Shown: positions 1 to 8,527 of the stretch, piece by piece | Numbering within the stretch: position 1 is the first letter of the stretch | How the letters are laid out: every line of letters begins with the position of its first letter | Assembly (NCBI RefSeq): GCF_004345245.1 | Contig: NZ_SLUQ01000008.1 | Coordinates: forward strand, 62,001-126,000 | DNA: 64,000 nt | Direction of reading: 5' to 3' | From: Rhizobium sp. BK251 | GTDB lineage: Bacteria > Pseudomonadota > Alphaproteobacteria > Rhizobiales > Rhizobiaceae | Notes under the pieces: model-generated | Told to the model about the DNA's origin: nothing | The model's database searches: none | The model's input: the letters and a program-made list of their open reading frames with translations, nothing else | Program-made: the position numbers and the translations under genes

Positions 1-192
1 CAGCGCTCGGGCCTCAGCTACTACCTGGTTCGGGCCACCGTCGACGACGGAGAATGGAACAGGCTGGGCAAGCTCACGCTCGTTCCGGGCATGCCCGTGG
101 AGGCTTTCGTCCAGACCGGCGAAAGAACCGTTCTCGGATATCTGACCAAGCCGGTCGTCGATCAGGTGGCCCGCGCCTTCAGGGAGCAATAG
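1..192 (+). CDS. prsE: Type I secretion periplasmic adaptor (HlyD family), C-terminal end only
   Basis: The window opens inside this gene. Frame 1 reads 63 codons to a TAG at 190-192. The visible tail ends in LTLVPGMPVEAFVQTGERT and YLTKPVVDQVARAFREQ, which is the usual C-terminus of HlyD/PrsE adaptors: the 'GM' beta strand, then the inner-membrane-proximal 'YL.KP..DQ..RAFRE' end. Such proteins bridge an inner-membrane ABC exporter and TolC. The gene converges on an ExsH-type glycanase. In Sinorhizobium meliloti ExsH is exported by PrsDE (established knowledge), so the prsE name follows from the family plus this neighbour. The N-terminal part and any prsD lie outside the window. It could also be the adaptor of another type I system. 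Confidence 0.8.
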   Translation, partial: QRSGLSYYLVRATVDDGEWNRLGKLTLVPGMPVEAFVQTGERTVLGYLTKPVVDQVARAFREQ

Positions 193-201
193 GACAAAAA
201 A

Positions 202-231
202 ATCGGGCGGTGGCAGCAGCCATCGCCCGAT
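202..231 (-). terminator. Rho-independent terminator for the exsH-like gene
   Basis: Arms 202-213 and 220-231 form a 12-bp stem with one G-T pair and a 6-nt loop (cagcag). A run of A at 195-202 on the plus strand becomes a T run directly after the stem on the minus strand, so this best terminates the leftward glycanase gene. It may also stop the rightward prsE transcript, but only a weak T stretch follows on that side. Confidence 0.8.
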
Positions 232-254
232 CGTGTCTTCATGGCTAGCGCCGA

Positions 255-1703
255 CTAGATGTGCCAGTCGGTCCCATGGTTTGCCGCGCTTGCGGCATGG
301 GAGGCCGCGGTCGCTGCGGCATCACCCAGCGAATAGGCCTTGATATAGTCTACCTTGAGCTCCGCCCCGTCCTTCATGTCGGCATTCGGGGCGCCGGCCA
401 CGCCGCCGACGGCGAGGTTGACCAGCATGTACATGGGCTTGTGCATGTCCGAAGGTGTGTCGGCGCGGGCTACTGCGACGTCATCGAAATACCAGACGAT
501 CTGGTCCTCGTCCCACAATACACCATACTTGTGGAAGCCGTCGGTGCTGGCGACCTTCACGGGTGTCGATGTCAGGGTGTGTTGACCCGTTTCGTTGGTG
601 TGAACCGTTACGTGAACCGTGTTCGGGTCCTGTCCGCGCATTTCCACCACATCGAGTTCCGGCGGCCAGGTGCCGTCTTCCGGAAGCAGCCAGAATGCCG
701 GCCACGCGCCCTGGTCGTCCGGCATGTCGGCCCTGATTTCGAAATAACCGTACTGCTGGGCGAAGGAGGCATGGGTCGTCAGCATGCCGGACGTGTAGGC
801 ATGTCCATCCACCTGCCACTTGATGGCATCCGGCGTCGGCTGCGCCTTGATGGTCAGAACTCCGTTCGAGACCGAGAAGGGATTGGCCGAGGCCGTCGGC
901 GCGTAGGACGGGTTGATGTACCACTGCAACTCGCTATTGCCCGGAAGCGTGCTGCCCTTTTCCGGAGCCCACCAGAACTTCGACTCCCAGGTACCCTTCG
1001 TGCCGTTCCAAAGTGAAAGCGAATTGAAGTCGTCCGAGAAAGTCTGGGTCAGTGTGGAGCGGTCGAGGTTGAGCTCGAACTGATCGGCGTGGAGATCGCC
1101 GACCGTCTTGTTTGCGAAGACGAGGCTCTCGCCGCCGCCAAGATCGAGGCGCAGATTGGCGCCTTCCTGCTTCGCATGGCTGACGATGTCGTTGAAGGAG
1201 GTAAGACCGTATTGATTGAGCCTGACCTTGTCGTCGCGACCGAAATCCGTGATCAGGTCGCTGCCATTGCCCTTCGTGAAGATGAAGGTATCGGCTCCCG
1301 CCCCGCCCGTCAGGACGTCGTTGCCTTTGCCGCCGTCGATCGTCTGGCTGCCTGCGGCACCGGAGATGATGTTGTCGGCGCTGTTGCCGAAGGCGTGGCG
1401 CCCGGCGCCCGTTACGTTGAGGTTTTCGAAGTGTTCGGGAAGCGTGTAGTCCATCCAGGTTTCGATGGTATCGACACCGGCGCTGGCCTTCTCCGTGGCC
1501 TTGTTGATGCTTGAATAAAGGTAATAAATATCGTCGCCGGTACCACCGACCATGTTCACATTGACCGCACTGTCGCCCCACATGGAATCATTGCCTGCTG
1601 TTCCATTGAGGGTCGGACCGGAGCCGGTAGCCGAAAACCATGCCGTCGAGGTGTCGCTGTAATAAAGAGTTTGTCCCAGGGCATTCTGTATTGTCTTTGG
1701 CAT
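255..1703 (-). CDS. exsH: Secreted GH16 endo-beta-glucanase with RTX repeats (ExsH-like)
   Basis: A 482-aa protein (from the ATG at 1703) with two parts. The N-terminal half has RTX-type calcium-binding repeats (GGTGDDIYYLY, GGKGNDVLTGGAGADTFIF). The C-terminal half is a GH16 domain with the catalytic motif E-L-D-V-V-E (E349, D351, E354), nucleophile and acid/base of laminarinase/succinoglycan-depolymerase enzymes. There is no signal peptide, as expected for a type I substrate. The family cleaves newly made succinoglycan to lower its molecular weight. An upstream in-frame ATG at 1778 is possible, but the 1703 ATG has a good AGAGG box about 10 nt upstream, and the protein then begins MPKTIQNALG as expected. 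It converges on the prsE-like gene, which fits secretion through PrsDE. Confidence 0.88.
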   Translation of the reverse strand: MPKTIQNALGQTLYYSDTSTAWFSATGSGPTLNGTAGNDSMWGDSAVNVNMVGGTGDDIYYLYSSINKATEKASAGVDTIETWMDYTLPEHFENLNVTGAGRHAFGNSADNIISGAAGSQTIDGGKGNDVLTGGAGADTFIFTKGNGSDLITDFGRDDKVRLNQYGLTSFNDIVSHAKQEGANLRLDLGGGESLVFANKTVGDLHADQFELNLDRSTLTQTFSDDFNSLSLWNGTKGTWESKFWWAPEKGSTLPGNSELQWYINPSYAPTASANPFSVSNGVLTIKAQPTPDAIKWQVDGHAYTSGMLTTHASFAQQYGYFEIRADMPDDQGAWPAFWLLPEDGTWPPELDVVEMRGQDPNTVHVTVHTNETGQHTLTSTPVKVASTDGFHKYGVLWDEDQIVWYFDDVAVARADTPSDMHKPMYMLVNLAVGGVAGAPNADMKDGAELKVDYIKAYSLGDAAATAASHAASAANHGTDWHI

Positions 1704-1917
1704 TTGAAAAAGACCTCTTGGAGTTGTGTTGAAAAATTCCTCTCTTGGAATATGTGTTCCCCCAACTCCTTGAACCATAACACCTAGGCGGGAAGGTGGC
1801 AGGGTGATGAAACTTCTATTTACATCACAGGCGCAATTGGCACCGAAAACAGCCGTTTTTCGGGGTTTAAAGGGCAGTGCCGTAAGATTTTGGGTTTTGT
1901 GACGGGCTCTGCCGTAA

Positions 1918-1938
1918 TCGCCGAGGTTGCGTCGGCGA
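1918..1938 (-). terminator. Possible terminator hairpin after the LysR gene
   Basis: A 7-bp stem (tcgccga / tcggcga) with a 7-nt loop lies about 40 bp past the LysR stop codon on the minus strand. No T run follows directly, so this is a weak candidate; it could equally be an operator in the exsH promoter region. Confidence 0.3.
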
Positions 1939-1976
1939 ATCAGTGGGCCGGTCTTGCAAGCCTCGCCGGATGACGC

Positions 1977-2909
1977 CTATCGGAAGTCGCCGAGCAACTG
2001 GAGAACAGGCCGGTCCATGGCGGGTCGCTTCAGAAAATCGATCAGCGCGCGCAACTTCAGCGGAACCCTTCGCCTGTCCGGATAGTAGAGCATGAGCCCG
2101 GGAAAAGACGGGCTCCAGTCCGGCAGGAGGCGGACAAGGCGACCCTGTTCGATGAAGCGCTCGATATAGCCGTTGATCATGTAGGCAATGCCAAGCCCAT
2201 CGAGGGCGGCCTGAACGAGCGCGGAGGAATCGTTGATCGTCAGCCTGCCGTCGACCGCGAGTTCGAACTCTTCATTGCCCTTGGCGAACGCCCAGCGCTC
2301 GATCTGGCCGGTGGTCACGTGCCGGAAGGTGATGCACTCGTGGCCGAGCAGGTCGCGCGGATGCACTGGCATGCCATGGGCTTCGACATATTCGGGAGAG
2401 GCGATGATATGGGCGGATATCGGCGGCCCGATGGTGACGCCCACCATGTCCTTCTCGACAAGGTCGCCGAAACGGATGCCGGCATCGAAGCCGCGCCCGA
2501 CGATGTCGATCAGCGTGTTCTCCACGGAAATCTCCAGCCTCACCTGCGGGTGGGCCGCCAGGAAGGCTTTCATCACCGGCTGCAGGACGATCAGGAAAGC
2601 GGCACGGGGTACATTGAGGCGCAGAAGACCGGAGGGTTCCTCGCCATCCTCGCCCAGCTCGTCGACTGCCCCGAGAATCGTATCGATCGAAGGCGATATC
2701 ATCTCGAAGTAGCGGCCGCCGGCCTCTGTGAGACTGATGCTCCGCGTCGTCCTGTTGAAGAGGACAAGGCCCAGACGCTCTTCCAACGTGCGGATGGACT
2801 GGCTGACGGCAGAAGGCGAGACGCCCAGACGGACCGCGGCGGCGGTGAAGCCCTTCTCCTGCGCGACCGTCACGAAGGTGATAAGGCCGTCTAGCTGGTC
2901 CTGGCGCAC
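1977..2909 (-). CDS. LysR-family transcriptional regulator
   Basis: A 310-aa protein of normal LysR length. Residues 3-62 form the winged helix-turn-helix (LDGLITFVTVAQEKGFTAAA, then VSPSAVSQSIRTLEERLG, LFNRTTRSISLTEAG). The rest is the periplasmic-binding-protein-like effector domain. The start is GTG at 2909, with GGAG six bases upstream. It is divergent from the cysteine-rich secreted protein gene at 3218, so it may control that gene and itself from the shared 308-bp region. The inducer cannot be told from sequence. The closest general type is the group annotated as LysR regulators of oxidoreductase or efflux genes. Confidence 0.92.
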   Translation of the reverse strand: MRQDQLDGLITFVTVAQEKGFTAAAVRLGVSPSAVSQSIRTLEERLGLVLFNRTTRSISLTEAGGRYFEMISPSIDTILGAVDELGEDGEEPSGLLRLNVPRAAFLIVLQPVMKAFLAAHPQVRLEISVENTLIDIVGRGFDAGIRFGDLVEKDMVGVTIGPPISAHIIASPEYVEAHGMPVHPRDLLGHECITFRHVTTGQIERWAFAKGNEEFELAVDGRLTINDSSALVQAALDGLGIAYMINGYIERFIEQGRLVRLLPDWSPSFPGLMLYYPDRRRVPLKLRALIDFLKRPAMDRPVLQLLGDFR

Positions 2910-3217
2910 GCTTGCTCCGCCTGGCTATTGAACAGAATCTCTTAAATATACCTCTTCAATTATCCAGATGCGGAGCATAAGTCCATGCGACCGGCGCCAT
3001 TCCACGATCTTGTGAAGTCACTCGGCGGACTTGTGAATGTGGCGCCGCAGATCGAGAATGAATGGGCAGGGTCGTGATGGAAGTCCCGTTCCCGAGTGAA
3101 GCGCGCATATCGAATTTTGGCAAGTTGTGATAAATTTCGCTGGCGCGGCTACTTGTCCGCGAAGGGTCTTGAGACGTCTCCGCCCTGCGGGACGCAAGCA
3201 AACAGCCGGAGGGGACA
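2910..3217. promoter_or_regulatory. Divergent promoter region between LysR gene and cysteine-rich protein gene
   Basis: 308 bp with no supported gene. It is locally AT-rich at 2935-2965 (cttaaatata). An inverted repeat attgaa (2927-2932) / ttcaat (2955-2960) sits just upstream of the LysR start. LysR proteins usually bind such divergent regions, but I see no textbook T-N11-A box. Confidence 0.4.
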
Positions 3218-3781
3218 ATGCGTTTTGGTGCATTCGGTTTGCGCGTGTTCTGTGCGCTCGGTCTTTTCACGGGCGCTGCTCTCGCGCAGCAGCCCACGCA
3301 GCAGCAGCGGGACGACATCAGGGCGGCGTGCCGTTCGGATTTCATGGCGCAATGCTCGGGGGTTTCACCTGGCGGGATCGAGGCATTCAACTGCCTGCAG
3401 CAGCACAACGCCTCGCTTTCGGCCGCATGCAAGAAGGCCGTCTCGGCAATCAGCGCCAAGCCGAAATCGACATCTGCCGAGCCTTCCGCGCCAGCGGCAA
3501 CGCAGTCCGATGCGGCGACGACAGGTAGCGCTCCGGCGGACACAGCCGCGCCCGCAGCAGCAGCTGCCGCCGCCACACCCGCACCTGCTCCCACCCCGCA
3601 TCCGATGCCGGAGTTTACGCCGCGCGAGGAACTCATCATCCTGCGCGAGGCCTGCGGGCCCGATTTTCGCAGCCTGTGCGGAACCGTGCCGCTGGGTGGT
3701 GGGCGCGGAATTGCCTGCCTGAGGGAGAAGCTCTCACGCGCTTCGCCGACATGCCAGAAGGTTTTGACCACGGGGCTCTGA
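3218..3781 (+). CDS. Small secreted protein with two cysteine-rich modules
   Basis: 187 aa. A signal peptide runs to about residue 23 (LGLFTGAALA-Q). Two modules of about 34 residues follow, with cysteines at 38, 46, 59, 71 and at 146, 154, 167, 179. The spacing is identical, C-x7-C-x12-C-x11-C, which resembles the GLG1-type cysteine-rich repeat family. An Ala/Pro/Thr-rich linker (about residues 80-130, with a long alanine run) separates them. It is probably a periplasmic or secreted, disulfide-bonded protein; the function is unknown. It is divergent from the LysR gene and convergent with the RND pump gene. The ATG at 3218 is preceded by ggaggggaca, a good ribosome binding site. Confidence 0.8.
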   Translation: MRFGAFGLRVFCALGLFTGAALAQQPTQQQRDDIRAACRSDFMAQCSGVSPGGIEAFNCLQQHNASLSAACKKAVSAISAKPKSTSAEPSAPAATQSDAATTGSAPADTAAPAAAAAAATPAPAPTPHPMPEFTPREELIILREACGPDFRSLCGTVPLGGGRGIACLREKLSRASPTCQKVLTTGL

Positions 3782-3865
3782 CGGCCGGCGTTGCCTGGTC
3801 TTCCTGCGCGCCACCTATTGAGTGAGCGCATCCGGCCGGAAGGGCGCCCGTGCGTCCACGATTCG

Positions 3866-6800
3866 CTACACTGGCTCGCCGCTGCCCGGCGCCGAGACTT
3901 GGGCGGCCGGCGGCACCTTCGTCTTCCTGCGCTGCCTGTATTCTTCGAAGCGCTGCAGCACGACGTAGAAGGACGGGACGAAGAGAACGGCAAGGCAGGT
4001 CGAGGCGATCATGCCGCTGAAAACCGATATGCCGATCGATTTGCGCGCAGAAGCGCCAGCGCCTGTTGCCAGCACGAGCGGCAGGACGCCGAGAATGAAG
4101 GCGAAGGATGTCATCAGGATCGGACGGAAGCGCAGCCGCGCGGCCTCCACCGCGGCGTCCATGATCTCCATGCCCTCGGCGCGCTTCTCCCGCGCGTATT
4201 CCACGATCAGGATCGCATTCTTCGAGGCAAGTGCGATCAGGAGAATAAGGCCGATCTGCGTATAGAGATTGTTGGCCACGCCGAAGGCCATCAGGGCTCC
4301 GACAGTTCCGAGAAGTGCAAGCGGTACGGCCAGAATTACCGCTAGCGGCAGGATCCAGCTTTCGTATTGGCCGGCAAGCACGAAATAGACGAGGATGATG
4401 GCAAGGGCGAAGACGAAATAGATCTGCCCGCCGACAGCCTTCTCCTGGTAGGAAAGTGCGGTCCAATCGAAGCCGGTGCCGGGCGGTAGCGTCTCCTCGG
4501 CAATCTGCTCCATCAGGCTGAGAGCCTGGCCAGAGCTGAAGCCGGGTGCCGATCCGCCGACGATGGTCGCCGTCGGATAGAGATTATAGAGGCTGATCAG
4601 CGACGGTCCCTGGCTGCTCGTAACGTCGACGACCGTGTCGAGCGGGACCATGGTCCCGTCCCCGGCCTTGACCTTAAGATTGCGGATATCGTCGGGGCTG
4701 ACGCGGAAGTCGGGCGACGCCTGCACATAGACCTGGAAGGTACGCCCGAACTTGTTGAACTGAGTCACGTAGCTCGAGCCGACATAACCGGACAGCGCCG
4801 AAAAGACCTGCCCCACCGTTATGCCGAGCGTCTCGGCCTTGATGCGGTCGACGGAAACGGAAAGCTGCGGCACGCTCGACCGGAACGAGGTGCTGAGCCT
4901 TTGCAGCGAGGATTGCGAGTTGCCGCTCGTCACGATCGTGTTGGCCAGCGACTGCAGCAACGGATAGTCGAAGTCGCCGTTCCTGATCTCGACCTGCATG
5001 GTGAAGCCGTTCGCGTTTCCGACTCCCTGGATCGGCGGCGGGACGATCACGAAGGTGTTGGCAGCGAGGATGCTCTGGAGCGCGCCGTTCAGGTGTTCGT
5101 AGATCGACAGCAGATCCTGGCCCTTCACCTTGCCGCGCTCGTCCCAATCCTTCAGAACGACATAGGCGGCGCCGGCATTCTGCAGGCTGGCACTGTTGTC
5201 GAGAACCGAGATGCCGCTGATCGTCAGCACCTGGTCGACGCCGGGCGTATCCTGCGCGATCTTGCCGACCTGGGCCATCACCGCGTCGGTGCGCTCCTTC
5301 GAGGCACCGTCGGGCAGCTGCGCGCTGATCAGCAGATAGCCCTGATCCTCAAGCGGCAGGAAGGCGGTCGGAAGGCGCGTGAGCCCCCACACGGCAACAC
5401 CGATCAATGCAAGCGCGACAAGGACCATCGCGATGCTACGGTGCACCATCGAGCCGATCAGCCTCGAATAGGCGTGTTCGGCCGAGTCGTAGATCCGGTT
5501 GAAACCGCGGTAGAAGAAGTTGCGCTGCTCCGGCGGCACGGGCGGCCGCAGCCAGAGTGCGCACTGCGTTGGCTTCAGCGTCATTGCGTTGATGGCGCTG
5601 ATGAAGGCTGTCGCGGCGATGACGAGCGCGAACTGCCTGTAGAGCTGGCCGGTGAGGCCCGGCAGGAAGGCGGCGGGAATGAAGACCGCCATCAGGACGA
5701 GGGTGATGCCGATGACCGGGCCGAAGAGTTCGTCCATTGCCTTCTCGGCCGCCTTGCGCCCGGACATGCCCGCCTCTATGTGGCGCGCCACCCCTTCCAC
5801 GATGACGATCGCGTCATCCACGACGATGCCGATCGCAAGGACGATGGCAAAGAGGGTCGACAGGTTGACGGTGAAGCCGAGTGCGGCCATCGCGGCAAAC
5901 GCACCGATGATCGTCACCGGTACGGTCGTCGCCGGCACGAGTGTCGCGCGCCAGTCCTGAAGGAAGACGAGGATGACCACGAGCACGAGGACGCCGGCCT
6001 CGATGAGCGTGACATAAACCTCGTTGATCGATGCCTTGACGAACTTCGTCGTGTCGAAGGGAATGCTGTATTCGAGCCCCGGCGGGAAGCCCTTTGAAAG
6101 CTCGGCCATCTTTGCTGCGACGAGCTGGGCAACGGAGATCGCATTCGCCTCCGGGAGCTGGTAGATCCCGATGCCGGCGGCGGGCCGGCCGTTCTGCATG
6201 AAGGACTGGCTGTAGGTCTGCGCGCCGAGCTCGACGCGGCCGATATCACGTATGCGCGTTATGCGCCCACCCTGCGTGGCATCGACCTTGACGATGATGT
6301 TTTCGTAATCCGGTGCGTTATCCAGCCTTCCGTTGACATTGAGCGTGTACTGGAAGTCCTGTCCCTGCGGCACCGGCGGGAGGCCGATCTGACCGGCAGC
6401 GACTTCCTGGCTCTGTTGCTGGACGACGCTGACGACGTCCTGCGGCGTCAGACCGCGCGCCTGCAGCAGGTTCGGGTCCATCCAGATGCGCATGGCATAC
6501 TGGCCCGCGCCGAAGACGCTGACGTTGCCGACACCGGGAACGCGGGACAATTCGTTCTGAAGGTTGATGACCGCGTAGTTGGAGAGGAACAGGCTGTCAT
6601 AGCGGCCGTCGGTCGACGTAAGGCTCACGAAGCCGAGGATTGCCGTCGACTTCTTCTGCGTCGTCACGCCCTGGACCTGGACGGTCTCCGGCAGCGAGGA
6701 CATGGCGATTGCGACACGGTTCTGGACCAGGACCTGCGCCTGATCGGGATCGGTTCCGATCTCGAAGGTTACCGTCAGCGAATAGGTCCCGTCGCTGGCG

Positions 6801-7048
6801 CTCGTCGATTGCATGTAGAGCATGCCCTGAACGCCGTTCACCTGCTGCTCGATCGGCAGGGCGACGGTGTCGATCAGCGTCCTGGCGCTCGCGCCCGGGA
6901 AGCGGGTCGTGACCTGAACGGTCGGCGGGACGACGTTTGGATATTGCGCCACGGGCAACTGGTAGAGCGCGACTGCACCGATGAGAATGAACACCAGCGC
7001 CAGAACGTTTGAAAGCACCGGACGCTCGATGAAGAAGCGCGAGATCAT
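3866..7048 (-). CDS. RND multidrug efflux permease (HAE1 family, AcrB/MexB-like)
   Basis: 1060 aa, typical length for a hydrophobe/amphiphile efflux RND pump. It begins MISRFFIERPVLSNVLALVF, with the classic 'FFI.RP.' start and first membrane helix. It has the porter-domain phrase YPNVVPPTVQVTTRFPGASA and the TM4 proton-relay aspartate pair in GIVVDDAIVIVE. It should work as a trimer in the inner membrane, exporting drugs, detergents or plant phenolics by proton antiport. The adaptor gene lies 103 bp upstream in the same direction; no TolC-type channel gene is adjacent, so a chromosomal TolC is presumably shared. No local repressor of the TetR type is seen. Confidence 0.96.
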   Translation of the reverse strand: MISRFFIERPVLSNVLALVFILIGAVALYQLPVAQYPNVVPPTVQVTTRFPGASARTLIDTVALPIEQQVNGVQGMLYMQSTSASDGTYSLTVTFEIGTDPDQAQVLVQNRVAIAMSSLPETVQVQGVTTQKKSTAILGFVSLTSTDGRYDSLFLSNYAVINLQNELSRVPGVGNVSVFGAGQYAMRIWMDPNLLQARGLTPQDVVSVVQQQSQEVAAGQIGLPPVPQGQDFQYTLNVNGRLDNAPDYENIIVKVDATQGGRITRIRDIGRVELGAQTYSQSFMQNGRPAAGIGIYQLPEANAISVAQLVAAKMAELSKGFPPGLEYSIPFDTTKFVKASINEVYVTLIEAGVLVLVVILVFLQDWRATLVPATTVPVTIIGAFAAMAALGFTVNLSTLFAIVLAIGIVVDDAIVIVEGVARHIEAGMSGRKAAEKAMDELFGPVIGITLVLMAVFIPAAFLPGLTGQLYRQFALVIAATAFISAINAMTLKPTQCALWLRPPVPPEQRNFFYRGFNRIYDSAEHAYSRLIGSMVHRSIAMVLVALALIGVAVWGLTRLPTAFLPLEDQGYLLISAQLPDGASKERTDAVMAQVGKIAQDTPGVDQVLTISGISVLDNSASLQNAGAAYVVLKDWDERGKVKGQDLLSIYEHLNGALQSILAANTFVIVPPPIQGVGNANGFTMQVEIRNGDFDYPLLQSLANTIVTSGNSQSSLQRLSTSFRSSVPQLSVSVDRIKAETLGITVGQVFSALSGYVGSSYVTQFNKFGRTFQVYVQASPDFRVSPDDIRNLKVKAGDGTMVPLDTVVDVTSSQGPSLISLYNLYPTATIVGGSAPGFSSGQALSLMEQIAEETLPPGTGFDWTALSYQEKAVGGQIYFVFALAIILVYFVLAGQYESWILPLAVILAVPLALLGTVGALMAFGVANNLYTQIGLILLIALASKNAILIVEYAREKRAEGMEIMDAAVEAARLRFRPILMTSFAFILGVLPLVLATGAGASARKSIGISVFSGMIASTCLAVLFVPSFYVVLQRFEEYRQRRKTKVPPAAQVSAPGSGEPV

Positions 7049-7151
7049 GCTGTTGTCCCCAGACGTTCAGGTGAAGAGCAGGTGCCAAAGGTTCTTTTCA
7101 CGCAACTCCGGACGGAAAGCCGCTTTCCCTTTTTCCCGGAATTGCTCGAAG

Positions 7152-8351
7152 TCATTCCGCCTCCGGCTTTTCCGCGTCGTCGGTGGAGGCGCTTCCGGCA
7201 GAGCCATCCTGCAGCTCTATCCTCTCCGGCGCGACCTTGTTGCCGGGTATTGCCCGCTGAATGCCAAGCGCCACGACCCAATCCGTCGGTTCGAGGCCGG
7301 ATTCGATGACGCGCAGCGGACCGTCCCGCTGGGCTGTCTTGACCTGCCTTTGCTCGATCACATCGTCTTTGCCGAGCACAAGCACGTAGCTGCCCTGCTG
7401 ATTGACGCCGATCGCGTCGTCGGGAACGAGCAGGGCATTGTCGGTATGGCCGATCGGAACGCGAATGCGCACGAAAAGACCCGGCAGCAGTTCATGTTTC
7501 GCATTGTCGAACAGACCGCGGACCATCAGGGTGCCGGAGGATGCGTCGACCTGCGGAGAGACGTAGTCGAGGTGGCCCTTGTGCGGGTAGCCTTCTTCGG
7601 TCTGCAAGCCGATCTCGACGGGTATGTTCGGAAAGTCGCTGCGCGTCAGCTTGTGTCCGCTCTTTTCCAGGCTCTCCTTGATCATCAGCACCTGGCTCTC
7701 GCTGACGTTGAAATAGGCGTAGAGCGGTGCCGTCTGCACGATGGTCGCGAGCTTGGTCGGGCCGGAGACGCCGACCAATGCGCCTATATCGGCGAGGTGA
7801 TCCGTGACGATGCCGTCGAAGGGTGCGGTGACGGTCGTGTAGCCGAGGTTGATGTTGGCGAGGTCGAGGCTCGCCTGCGCATTGAGGATTGCGGCGTTCG
7901 CCTCGTCCAGGTTCGCCTGTGCGGTATCATACAGAGACTGGGTGGAAACCCCTTGCTTCACCAGGTTGGTCTGGCGGTCGAATTCCTGCTTGGCGCCGAC
8001 CTGCGAGGCCTGGGCCGAGGCCAGCGAAGCCTTGGACTGCTCCACCTGCGCCTCGTAGGTGTTGCGCTGGATGCCGAAGAGCTCCGTGCCCTTCGTCACC
8101 ATCGCACCATCCTGATAGTTGATCGATTCGAGGAAGCCTTGGACCCGGGCCTCGATATCCACGGAGTTATAGGCTGCCGTATTGCCGGTAAGCTCGAAAT
8201 ACTGCGTGACGGTGCGCTGCAGGGGCAGCGCTACCTGAACTTTCGGCGGCGGCGGGGGAACGTAGGTATTGCTTCCATCGCATGCCGCAACGGCGGCCAT
8301 GCAGCAAAGCGTGAAAAAGACTTGCACCCCACTGCGGAATTTCCGACGCAT
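7152..8351 (-). CDS. RND efflux periplasmic adaptor lipoprotein (AcrA/MexA-like)
   Basis: 399 aa. The N-terminus is a lipoprotein signal with lipobox VAAC (Cys about residue 24), followed by a Pro-rich spacer. Then come the lipoyl half-motif, an alpha-helical hairpin (KASLASAQASQVGAKQEFDR to TAQANLDEANAAILNAQASL), the second lipoyl half (TVTAPFDGIVTDHLADIGAL) and the beta-barrel/MP domains. It links the RND permease encoded immediately downstream to an outer-membrane channel. Adaptor-then-pump order is usual for this family. Confidence 0.95.
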   Translation of the reverse strand: MRRKFRSGVQVFFTLCCMAAVAACDGSNTYVPPPPPKVQVALPLQRTVTQYFELTGNTAAYNSVDIEARVQGFLESINYQDGAMVTKGTELFGIQRNTYEAQVEQSKASLASAQASQVGAKQEFDRQTNLVKQGVSTQSLYDTAQANLDEANAAILNAQASLDLANINLGYTTVTAPFDGIVTDHLADIGALVGVSGPTKLATIVQTAPLYAYFNVSESQVLMIKESLEKSGHKLTRSDFPNIPVEIGLQTEEGYPHKGHLDYVSPQVDASSGTLMVRGLFDNAKHELLPGLFVRIRVPIGHTDNALLVPDDAIGVNQQGSYVLVLGKDDVIEQRQVKTAQRDGPLRVIESGLEPTDWVVALGIQRAIPGNKVAPERIELQDGSAGSASTDDAEKPEAE

Positions 8352-8527
8352 TCTCGCTGCCCCTCACGAGTCCCGGTCATCATGCGTGCCTCGTGGTCAT
8401 GCGACCCGGAAGTCTCGAGGCTTGCGACACTATGAAATAGGATCGCACGCAATTGCAATAGCATAAGGAGATCACGCGAAGCTGGTATCGACTGACGCCG
8501 CGCCGCGTCGCGAGCCGGCTAAGAGCC

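Noticed and set aside
261..1016. Long plus-strand ORF over the glycanase gene
   Set aside because: Antisense shadow in GC-rich DNA; the minus frame has RTX and GH16 motifs.
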